Shown piece after piece: positions 1 through 5,323 of a stretch of 5,996 bases of DNA. The stretch comes from Candidatus Puniceispirillum sp. GTDB taxonomy: Bacteria > Pseudomonadota > Alphaproteobacteria > Puniceispirillales > Puniceispirillaceae. Position 1 is the first letter of the stretch, and every line of letters starts with the position of its first letter. The stretch lies in contig JADHLR010000097.1 of NCBI GenBank assembly GCA_016780525.1, positions 1-5,996 of the forward strand, written 5' to 3'. The translations under genes and the position numbers were made by a program. The notes under the pieces were generated by a model, which made no database searches, had not been told where the DNA came from, and was given only the letters and a program-made list of their open reading frames with translations.

Positions 1-145
1 GGCGCGTGATATTGCCGGCATTCTGTCACCTAACGGGCGGGTCATGGGGATGATGCCACATCCGGAACGTGCCGTGTCACCACTGCATAACAGCACTGAC
101 GGCGCCACCTTACTTTCAAAATCACTTGAGGCATTGATGTCATGA
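1..145 (+). CDS. purQ: Phosphoribosylformylglycinamidine synthase subunit PurQ, 3' end (partial)
   Basis: The last 47 codons of a gene cut by the left edge, read in the frame starting at base 2 and ending at TGA 143-145. The translation contains GRVMGMMPHPERAVSP. The PHPE element carries the His and Glu that complete the Cys-His-Glu triad of class I glutamine amidotransferases, and the MGMMPHPER wording is typical of PurQ. PurQ hydrolyses glutamine and passes ammonia to PurL, which converts FGAR to FGAM in cytoplasmic purine synthesis. The nucleophile Cys lies outside the window. The stop overlaps the purL start as ATGA, which suggests translational coupling and matched amounts of the two subunits. 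The identification rests on the C-terminal motif together with the purL neighbour; both agree. Confidence 0.93.
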   Translation, partial: ARDIAGILSPNGRVMGMMPHPERAVSPLHNSTDGATLLSKSLEALMS

Positions 146-2352
146 CGCAACAAGATCAATTGATGACTTTTGATGATGCCGCCGCGATGGGTTTGTCGCG
201 TGATGAGTGGGAGCTCATTTTAAAGCGCCTTGAGCGCACCCCAAACCAGTGTGAATTAGGCATTTTTTCAGCGATGTGGTCGGAACATTGTTCATATAAA
301 TCCTCGAAAAAATGGCTCAAAACATTGCCCGTTGATGGCCCCCAAGTGATTGAAGGGCCGGGCGAAAACGCCGGTGCTGTTGATATCGGCGATGGCCTTG
401 CCGCGATTTTTAAGATTGAAAGCCATAATCACCCGTCATTTATTGAGCCTTATCAAGGGGCGGCGACCGGTGTCGGTGGTATTTTGCGCGATGTGTTCAC
501 CATGGGCGCGCGCCCGGTTGCCCTGCTCAACGCTTTGCGTTTTGGCGCGGCAGACCATGAAAAGACCCGGCATCTGCTCAGCGGTGTTGTCGCCGGCATT
601 GGCGGATATGGAAATTGCATTGGCATCCCGACAGTCGGCGGCGAGGTTAATTTCGACAAATCCTATAATGGTAATATTTTGGTGAATGCGATGGCTGTTG
701 GTCTGGCCAACAGTGACCGCATCTTCCGTTCAGCCGCCACCGGCCCCGGTAACCCGGTGATTTATGTCGGGGCAAAAACCGGCCGCGATGGCATCCATGG
801 CGCCACCATGGCATCGACCGAATTTTCCGATGAAACCGAGAGCAAACGTCCGACCGTGCAGGTTGGCGACCCATTTACCGGTAAATTGCTGATGGAGGCC
901 TGTCTGGAATTGATGGCGTCAGACTCGGTGTTATCGATTCAGGATATGGGGGCTGCCGGGCTGACATCTTCTTCGGTTGAAATGGCCTCCAAAGGCGGGC
1001 TCGGCATGGAAATTGACCTTGACCTTGTGCCAGCACGCGAAGAGGGCATGACCGCCTATGAATTGATGCTGTCCGAATCGCAGGAACGTATGTTAATGGT
1101 GCTCAAGCCGGATGCCACAGAGACCGCGCGGGCGATTTTTGATAAATGGGATCTGGATTTTATGCCGATTGGTCAGGTCACCGAAACCGGCCGGTTGGTA
1201 TTGCTGAAAGACCGCGGCACGGCCTGTGATATCCCGCTCGCACCGCTGGTTGACGATGCGCCTGAATATGATCGCCCGCAAAACCCTGTGCCCGATCGGC
1301 CACAGCTTGCCAGCGGCGATGTCACCACCGATGATCCCATTACCGCGGTGCTGCAAGCGATGTTTGCGCATGTTGATCTGGCAAGCCGCCGTTGGGTCTA
1401 TGAACAATATGACAGCGACGTGATGGCCGATACCATTGCCGGGCCGGGCGGTGATGCCGCGTTGGTCAGGGTACATGGCAGCCAGCGCGGGCTAGCGATT
1501 ACCACAGATTGCACCCCGCGTTATGTCGAGGCTGATCCGCAAACAGGTGGCGCACAGGCCGTTGCCGAGGCCTATCGCAATATTTGCGCTATTGGCGCGC
1601 GGCCGCTTGCCATCACCAATAATCTGAATTTTGGCAACCCGGAAAAGCCTGAAATCATGGCGCAATTGGCGCAATCAGTTGTTGGCATGGGCAAAGCCGC
1701 GCTGCATCTCAATACACCCGTGGTATCCGGCAATGTGTCGCTCTATAACGAAACGGACGGGGTGGCGATACGCCCCTGCCCGGTGGTTGGCATGGTCGGC
1801 GTTATTGATGATGTCACAGAGGCTGTTGGCAATCAGTTTGTGGCGGCCGATCAGGATATTTTCATTCTTGGACAGGATAACAGCACAGATGATGGCTGGC
1901 TGGGCGAATCACTTTATGCCGCGCATCACGGCGTCACTGCCATTTATGCGCCGCCACCAGTTGATCTTGATGCCGAAAAGCGCACCGGCGATCTTTTGCG
2001 GCAACTGATTGCCGAAAAACTGGTCACTGCGGCGCATGATATCAGCGATGGTGGGCTTGGCGTTGCTGTTGCCGAGATGAGCTTGCATACATCCTTTGGC
2101 GCGCATATTACCCTGCCGGCTTCGGGCAATATGCATGGCTGGGCCTTTGGCGAGGATCAGGCGCGCTATGTTGTGACAACGCCCGACGCCGAATCGTTGA
2201 TTGCGGCCGCCAAAAGCGCGGCTATTCCCATTGCCAGAATTGGCACTGTTACCGCACAAGCAGAATTGCAATTTGGTGATCATGACACCATATCTGTTAA
2301 GACACTCAGATCACTGTCTGAGGGATGCCTGCCGGCATTGATGGCCGGATAA
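142..2352 (+). CDS. purL: Phosphoribosylformylglycinamidine synthase subunit PurL
   Basis: Encodes 736 residues, the normal size of the small bacterial PurL that works with separate PurQ and PurS subunits. It makes FGAM from FGAR, ATP and ammonia supplied by PurQ. Visible family blocks are MWSEHCSYKSSK (about residues 45-56), GPGENAGAVDIGDG (72-85), the IESHNHPSFIEPYQGAATG block (about 91-110, with the HNH histidines of the active site), the DPFTGK region near residue 248, NNLNFGNPE (493-501), SGNVSLYNET (529-538) and HDISDGG (632-638). The last three belong to the second half of the internally duplicated AIRS/PurM-like fold. The ATG at 142 overlaps the purQ stop, and a GAGG at 128-131 sits 10 bases upstream as a ribosome binding site. 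No frameshift or missing block is seen. purS is not in the window and presumably lies upstream of purQ. Confidence 0.98.
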   Translation: MTQQDQLMTFDDAAAMGLSRDEWELILKRLERTPNQCELGIFSAMWSEHCSYKSSKKWLKTLPVDGPQVIEGPGENAGAVDIGDGLAAIFKIESHNHPSFIEPYQGAATGVGGILRDVFTMGARPVALLNALRFGAADHEKTRHLLSGVVAGIGGYGNCIGIPTVGGEVNFDKSYNGNILVNAMAVGLANSDRIFRSAATGPGNPVIYVGAKTGRDGIHGATMASTEFSDETESKRPTVQVGDPFTGKLLMEACLELMASDSVLSIQDMGAAGLTSSSVEMASKGGLGMEIDLDLVPAREEGMTAYELMLSESQERMLMVLKPDATETARAIFDKWDLDFMPIGQVTETGRLVLLKDRGTACDIPLAPLVDDAPEYDRPQNPVPDRPQLASGDVTTDDPITAVLQAMFAHVDLASRRWVYEQYDSDVMADTIAGPGGDAALVRVHGSQRGLAITTDCTPRYVEADPQTGGAQAVAEAYRNICAIGARPLAITNNLNFGNPEKPEIMAQLAQSVVGMGKAALHLNTPVVSGNVSLYNETDGVAIRPCPVVGMVGVIDDVTEAVGNQFVAADQDIFILGQDNSTDDGWLGESLYAAHHGVTAIYAPPPVDLDAEKRTGDLLRQLIAEKLVTAAHDISDGGLGVAVAEMSLHTSFGAHITLPASGNMHGWAFGEDQARYVVTTPDAESLIAAAKSAAIPIARIGTVTAQAELQFGDHDTISVKTLRSLSEGCLPALMAG

Positions 2353-2380
2353 CAACCGCGCATTGGCGCGACATGATACA

Positions 2381-2385
2381 AAGGA
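2381..2385 (+). promoter_or_regulatory. Ribosome binding site of bolA
   Basis: AAGGA lies 7 bases before the ATG at 2393. It supports that start over the in-frame TTG at 2363, which has no such site. A second ATG at 2399 is also possible, but its spacing of 13 bases is poor. Confidence 0.75.
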
Positions 2386-2392
2386 CAGACCA

Positions 2393-2626
2393 ATGGCGAT
2401 GCAAGCCAGCGAAATTGAAGCTCTGATCAAAGCCGCATTTCCCGATGCTGTGGTGACCATCGAAGATTTGCGGGGTGACGGTGATCACTATGCCTGCCGC
2501 GTAGTATCATCTGCCTTTGCTGGCAAAAACCGTGTGCAGCAGCACCAAATGGTTTATAAAGCCCTTGGCGGCCGCATGGGCGGCGAGTTGCATGCACTGG
2601 CACTCCAGACGTCTGCCCCGGCATAA
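2393..2626 (+). CDS. bolA: BolA family protein
   Basis: Encodes 77 residues, a usual size for small alphaproteobacterial BolA proteins. Conserved features are a short N-terminal helix (ASEIEALIKAAFPDA), the GDGDHYACRVVS strand region (about residues 28-39), the FAGKNRVQQHQMVYKALGG helix-turn block (about 42-60) and the C-terminal ELHALALQTSAP with His67. In BolA proteins the equivalent C-terminal His can ligate a [2Fe-2S] cluster shared with a CGFS glutaredoxin. Cys35 in the preceding strand region is a possible second ligand, but this is inference. The partner gene grxD follows after 47 bases, so a BolA-Grx complex is the best reading of its role in iron-sulfur handling or iron sensing. It belongs to the small BolA/IbaG-type group and not to the longer E. 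coli BolA. The exact cellular target is not shown by sequence. Confidence 0.93.
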   Translation: MAMQASEIEALIKAAFPDAVVTIEDLRGDGDHYACRVVSSAFAGKNRVQQHQMVYKALGGRMGGELHALALQTSAPA

Positions 2627-2660
2627 CCTGTTAACGAAATTTTTTGCACATCGCTGTAAT

Positions 2661-2666
2661 GAGGAG
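2661..2666 (+). promoter_or_regulatory. Ribosome binding site of grxD
   Basis: GAGGAG lies 7 bases before the ATG at 2674. It selects this start over the in-frame TTG at 2644 and the ATG at 2659, which would put the purine-rich site inside the coding region. Confidence 0.85.
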
Positions 2667-2673
2667 CCAAATT

Positions 2674-3012
2674 ATGTTGGACGATGCCCTGAAGACCCGT
2701 ATTGATAATGAAATTGCCAGTGAGACTGTGGTGCTGTTCATGAAAGGCACACCGGTGTTTCCACAATGTGGTTTTTCCGCTGCTGTTGTTGGCGTGTTAT
2801 CGCATCTTGGTGTCAAGTTTCGTGGCATCAATGTGCTTGAAGACGACACTATTCGCGAGGGCATTAAGGCCTATTCAGACTGGCCAACCATCCCGCAGCT
2901 TTATGTAAAAGGCGAATTTGTCGGCGGCTGTGACATCATTCGTGAAATGTATGAATCAGGCGAGCTAACCGAAATGTTCCAAACCCACGGTGTTGACGCG
3001 CGGCCAAGCTAG
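2674..3012 (+). CDS. grxD: Monothiol CGFS-type glutaredoxin (Grx4/GrxD)
   Basis: Encodes 112 residues, standard for a single-domain monothiol glutaredoxin. Residues 19-35 read VVLFMKGTPVFPQCGFS, which gives the signature CGFS active site with Cys32. WPTIPQLY (70-77) holds the cis-proline loop, and GEFVGGCDI (80-88) is the glutathione-binding GG-C-D block. Proteins of this type dimerise through glutathione to carry a [2Fe-2S] cluster, deliver it to acceptor proteins, and pair with BolA. They are weak or inactive as classical disulfide reductases. bolA sits directly upstream on the same strand, which matches the known functional pairing. The gene ends 10 bases from the convergent ABM-protein gene, and no hairpin with a T tract is visible at its 3' end. 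Confidence 0.97.
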   Translation: MLDDALKTRIDNEIASETVVLFMKGTPVFPQCGFSAAVVGVLSHLGVKFRGINVLEDDTIREGIKAYSDWPTIPQLYVKGEFVGGCDIIREMYESGELTEMFQTHGVDARPS

Positions 3013-3022
3013 ACCGGCTAAA

Positions 3023-3406
3023 TCACTCATCACCGGCGCCCTCGGCCGCATCAACGATGTTGCTGGCGATAAAGGCACGTTCGGCCACCACCTCGGCGAC
3101 ACGCACCCGGTACCAGTCATAAAACTCCTGTCGGCCCAGCGCCTGGGCCGACAGATGCTCGGCTTGCTGGCGCCAATTGGCAATGGCGTCACGATCGACC
3201 CAGTATGACACGGTAATGCCGATACCATCATCGCCGCGCACCGACTCAACACCCAAAAACCCCGGCTGGCGTCTTGCCAGCAAGACCATGCGATCTGCCG
3301 TTATATCATAAATATCATCACCACTCAGGCTGCGTTGAGCGGTAAAAATCACCGCAAAATAGCGCTCTGGCCATCCATTATTATTAAGGCTTTGATCCGT
3401 TACCAT
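3023..3406 (-). CDS. ABM-domain (antibiotic biosynthesis monooxygenase family) protein
   Basis: Encodes 127 residues. Residues 16-112 look like the dimeric alpha-beta ABM fold. They include YFAVIFTAQRS (16-26, first strand), YDITADRMVLLARRQPGFLGVESVR (33-57, helix and second strand), GIGITVSYWVDRDAIANWRQQAEH (61-84) and FYDWYRVRVAEVVAERAF (95-112). The pattern QPGFLGVESVR, then ITVSYW, then W-x5-H is common in YqjZ-like members. The family includes small quinol-forming monooxygenases and the IsdG-type haem-degrading enzymes, but many members have no known activity, so no substrate can be named. No signal peptide or membrane segment is seen; it is likely cytoplasmic. The tail after residue 113 is acidic and low in complexity. 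The start ATG has GAGGA 11 bases upstream, a slightly long spacing. It is transcribed against grxD and away from the rpsD terminator, so it is probably monocistronic. A weak TATAAA at 3499-3504 could be its -10 box, but no matching -35 is convincing. Confidence 0.85.
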   Translation of the reverse strand: MVTDQSLNNNGWPERYFAVIFTAQRSLSGDDIYDITADRMVLLARRQPGFLGVESVRGDDGIGITVSYWVDRDAIANWRQQAEHLSAQALGRQEFYDWYRVRVAEVVAERAFIASNIVDAAEGAGDE

Positions 3407-3560
3407 CGTCTTGCCAGTCCTCTATAAAAACGGGTTTTTCAACCAAACACGCCAAAGGCCGTTCTTCACGTTTCAGTTGATCTCAGCAAATCCAAGTTTT
3501 TATACAGGTTAATATTTTCGCGCATCACCCGCTTTGTGTAAAGCTGACAGGTATTTGCAT

Positions 3561-3587
3561 GTTGGCGATATGATCGGATATGCCAAC
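3561..3587. repeat. Inverted repeat (second hairpin beyond the rpsD terminator)
   Basis: GTTGGC at 3561-3566 is matched exactly by GCCAAC at 3582-3587. Inside this, ATAT at 3568-3571 pairs with ATAT at 3578-3581 after a one-base bulge, leaving a six-base loop. It abuts the A tract that forms the T run of the rpsD terminator. Read on the minus strand it comes just after the terminator, so it would be transcribed only by read-through. It may be a backup 3' structure or a protein-binding palindrome. Its function is unknown. Confidence 0.55.
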
Positions 3588-3623
3588 AAAAAACCGGGCG
3601 ATGCGGCACGCACCCCCCGGTTT
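3588..3623 (-). terminator. Rho-independent terminator of rpsD
   Basis: On the minus strand AAACCGGG (from 3623 to 3616) pairs perfectly with CCCGGTTT (3598 to 3591), and a run of six T follows through 3588, three of them within the stem. The 17-base loop can itself fold as TGCG/CGCA with a three-base loop. The stem begins 40 bases after the rpsD stop codon. There is no T run on the other side, so it should work for minus-strand transcription only. Confidence 0.85.
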
Positions 3624-3662
3624 AACATCTTTATAAATCAATTCAGGCGGTGCCTGACCGAC

Positions 3663-4289
3663 TTAACGTGAATAATATTCGACAACCAAATTTGGTTCCA
3701 TTTGCACCGGGTATGGCACCTCGTCCAAAGATGGCACCCGCACAAATTTGGCGCTGAATTTATTGTGATCAGCCTCGATATATTCAGGCACATCACGCTC
3801 AACCGAGGCAATCGCATCAAGCACTGCCGGAATGGTTTTGGTCTTTTCTTTCAATGAGATTTCATCGCCGGGCTTGAGCAATACCGATGCGATGTTACAC
3901 CGCTTGCCATTCAACAACACATGGCCATGGTTAATCGTCTGACGCGCCGAAAACACGGTTGGTACCAGTTTCGCGCGATACAGCACCGCATCAAGCCGGC
4001 ATTCCAGAATACCCACAAGATTTTGCCCGGTGTCACCCTTGCGGCGCACAGCCTCGGCGTAATATTTCTTAAATTGCTTTTCACCAATATTGCCGTAATA
4101 GCCTTTCAGCTTTTGTTTAGCCATCAGCTGCACACCAAAGTCTGTTGGCTTTTTGCGGCGCTGGCCATGCTGGCCGGGGCCATATTCACGGGCATTTACA
4201 GGTGATTTTGGACGACCCCACAGATTCACACCAAGGCGGCGGTCAATTTTATGTTTCGCGGCGTGCCGCTTATGATCAGATTTTGCCAT
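3663..4289 (-). CDS. rpsD: 30S ribosomal protein S4
   Basis: Encodes 208 residues, close to the usual 205 or so. S4 binds 16S rRNA early in 30S assembly, contacts the mRNA entry site, and in several bacteria represses its own synthesis. Recognisable blocks are KHKIDRRLGVNLWGRPKSPVN (about residues 12-32, written here with its core IDRR and WGRPKSPVN), REYGPGQHGQRR (34-45), FGVQLMAKQKLKGYYGN (51-67), and the S4 RNA-binding domain starting at ECRLDAVLYRAK (95-106) and running through INHGHVLLNGKR (119-130). The C-terminus MEPNLVVEYYSR is typical of Alphaproteobacteria. The N-terminus lacks the four zinc-binding cysteines found in some S4 proteins, so it is the zinc-free form. The gene stands alone, away from the large ribosomal protein operons, which is usual in this class. 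It has its own promoter, a long leader and a terminator. Confidence 0.99.
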   Translation of the reverse strand: MAKSDHKRHAAKHKIDRRLGVNLWGRPKSPVNAREYGPGQHGQRRKKPTDFGVQLMAKQKLKGYYGNIGEKQFKKYYAEAVRRKGDTGQNLVGILECRLDAVLYRAKLVPTVFSARQTINHGHVLLNGKRCNIASVLLKPGDEISLKEKTKTIPAVLDAIASVERDVPEYIEADHNKFSAKFVRVPSLDEVPYPVQMEPNLVVEYYSR

Positions 4290-4296
4290 GTGCTGG

Positions 4297-4302
4297 CTCC
4301 TT
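4297..4302 (-). promoter_or_regulatory. Strong ribosome binding site of rpsD
   Basis: On the minus strand AAGGAG lies 7 bases before the ATG at 4289 and is preceded by an A-rich unstructured stretch. This is the best ribosome binding site in the window, as expected for a highly expressed ribosomal protein gene. Confidence 0.9.
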
Positions 4303-4399
4303 TTTGTTGTTGTCCCGGTAGGGTCAATTTACCGCTAATCTGGCAAAAAGGCCGGTATCACACCCCGCTGGTGCAATCCACGTTCCCGAGAATGGGCGG

Positions 4400-4428
4400 A
4401 AATTAGGCAGATATGGTGGATTTGTCAA
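4400..4428 (-). promoter_or_regulatory. Sigma-70-type promoter of rpsD
   Basis: On the minus strand a perfect -35 box TTGACA (4428 to 4423) is followed by a 17-base spacer and TAATTT (4405 to 4400) as the -10 box. The -10 keeps the first T, the second A and the last T of the consensus. AT-rich sequence precedes the -35. Transcription would begin near 4393, giving a leader of about 100 bases before the rpsD ATG. The site lies just after the trmJ stop codon and would free rpsD from dependence on the upstream cimA-trmJ unit. Confidence 0.7.
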
Positions 4429-4484
4429 TAACCGATATAGTGCTGGCAGCCACAGTGGCACCGCCTTGCCCCAAACCGGCGCAG

Positions 4485-5312
4485 CTATGTTTTGCGGTTG
4501 CGTGTCAGCGCCTGTAAAATACCGTGCAGTGTGCTGATTTCCTGTTTGCTGGGTGCCGCCCGGTTGAATAAGGCGCGAATATTGCGTTTCACCGTTGCGA
4601 CCATATCAGGCGCGGTGAAAAACCCGCCCTCATCAAGCGCCATTTCAAGACGCTTATAGAAATAATCGCGCTCGGCAACGCTGGCACGCCCGGGCCGATG
4701 AGCCGCATCGCCTGGCACCCCAGCGCTTGGCACATTAACGCTTGGCACCTCAGCGTTTTGCCCGGCCGCATATAAGACAGCCATGCGCCATTCCCATGCC
4801 ATCAGCAACACCCCCTGCGCCAAATTTAACGACGGGTAGGCCGGATTCAATGATGCTGTGACCAGAATATCGGCCAGAACCACCTCGTCATTATCCAGAC
4901 CAGAGGCTTCCGGCCCAAACAATAAAGCGGCTCGATTTTGCTCATCAGGTGAGTTGTTTGGCGGGTTATCAGGCGCGGCTGCCATATGTGCCACAATCAT
5001 TTCAGCGGCGCCACGCGGGTCGAGTGACCGGATGGCAAGATCGCGCCGACGCGCCGAAGTTGCCGCCAAAAAGCTGATATCGGCGGTTGCCGCCGCCACC
5101 GTGTCAAACACCTGCGCGGTTTCAATAATGGGTTTGCCGCCAGCCGCCATTGGCAGGGCGGCGGCATTTGGCCAGCCGTCACGTGGCGCCACAAGCCGCA
5201 AATCCGACAGACCACAATTCATCATTGCCCGCGCCGCCGCACCAATATTTTCGCCCATCTGCGGGCGTGCAAGAATCACCACCGGGGGCCGGGTTTGACG
5301 GGCGTTATCCAT
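4485..5312 (-). CDS. trmJ: tRNA (cytidine/uridine-2'-O-)-methyltransferase TrmJ, SpoU/SPOUT family
   Basis: Encodes 275 residues from ATG 5312; a GTG at 5318 would add two. The enzyme methylates the ribose 2'-OH at position 32 of the tRNA anticodon loop with S-adenosylmethionine. SPOUT knot motifs are clear: ENIGAAARAMMNCGL (residues 21-35), FGPEASGLDNDEV (132-144) and NPAYPSLNLAQGVLLMAWEW (156-175), the last two building the trefoil knot and cofactor pocket. After the knot comes a linker with three 5-residue repeats (about 188-202), then a C-terminal helical part (ERDYFYKRLEMALDEGGFF onward), typical of the TrmJ C-terminal extension. A hydrophilic insert rich in Pro and Asn lies at about 114-127. 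The second motif has FGPE where E. coli TrmJ has FGRE. GGTGA, 6 bases before ATG 5312, favours that start. It follows cimA with no gap, so it is probably co-translated. The general family is certain; the exact tRNA position is inferred from TrmJ. Confidence 0.92.
   Translation of the reverse strand: MDNARQTRPPVVILARPQMGENIGAAARAMMNCGLSDLRLVAPRDGWPNAAALPMAAGGKPIIETAQVFDTVAAATADISFLAATSARRRDLAIRSLDPRGAAEMIVAHMAAAPDNPPNNSPDEQNRAALLFGPEASGLDNDEVVLADILVTASLNPAYPSLNLAQGVLLMAWEWRMAVLYAAGQNAEVPSVNVPSAGVPGDAAHRPGRASVAERDYFYKRLEMALDEGGFFTAPDMVATVKRNIRALFNRAAPSKQEISTLHGILQALTRNRKT
4713..4757. repeat. Three-copy 15-bp tandem repeat inside trmJ
   Basis: Three adjacent 15-base units begin at 4713, 4728 and 4743. 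Each starts with TGGCAC and ends in a form of AGCGCT: TGGCACCCCAGCGCT, TGGCACATTAACGCT, TGGCACCTCAGCGTT. On the coding strand they give EVPSV, NVPSA and GVPGD. The unit length is a multiple of three, so copy number can change without breaking the reading frame. Confidence 0.85.
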
Positions 5313-5318
5313 GGCCAC

Positions 5319-5323
5319 TCACC
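5319..5323 (-). promoter_or_regulatory. Ribosome binding site of trmJ, containing the cimA stop codon
   Basis: GGTGA on the minus strand ends 6 bases before ATG 5312, and its last three bases are the cimA stop TGA. The GTG at 5318 directly follows the stop and would have no Shine-Dalgarno-like site at a workable distance. This makes ATG 5312 the better start. Confidence 0.55.

Noticed and set aside
1093..1476. Minus-strand open frame of 127 codons inside purL
   Set aside because: It is antisense to conserved PurL sequence. The translation resembles no protein family and has no promoter or binding site.
2636..2646. Run of six T between bolA and grxD as a terminator
   Set aside because: No stable hairpin precedes the T run; only the short GTTAAC palindrome is nearby.
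3426..3439. A/T inverted repeat AAAAACGGGTTTTT just upstream of the ABM gene
   Set aside because: The pairing is almost all A-T with a tiny loop. It is too weak for a terminator, and its position before a ribosome binding site gives no clear role.
3499..3528. Possible promoter of the ABM gene, with TATAAA on the minus strand at 3499-3504
   Set aside because: The -10 is fair, but the sequence 17 bases upstream (TGATGC) is a poor -35 match. It is not strong enough to list as a feature.
3921..4205. Plus-strand open frame of 94 codons with hydrophobic stretches, antisense to rpsD
   Set aside because: It is opposite the highly conserved S4 coding sequence. The apparent membrane-like stretches come from the antisense of Lys-rich codons, and no ribosome binding site supports it.
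4441..4466. GCCACAGTGGC palindrome between trmJ and the rpsD promoter as a trmJ terminator
   Set aside because: The stem is four pairs with a three-base loop and no T tract follows on the minus strand, so it is not convincing as a terminator.
4858..5298. Long open frame of 146 codons on the plus strand, antisense to trmJ
   Set aside because: It lies wholly inside trmJ, which has clear SPOUT motifs. The antisense translation shows no family pattern and is Ala/Arg/Ser-rich, as expected for an antisense shadow of an Ala-rich gene.
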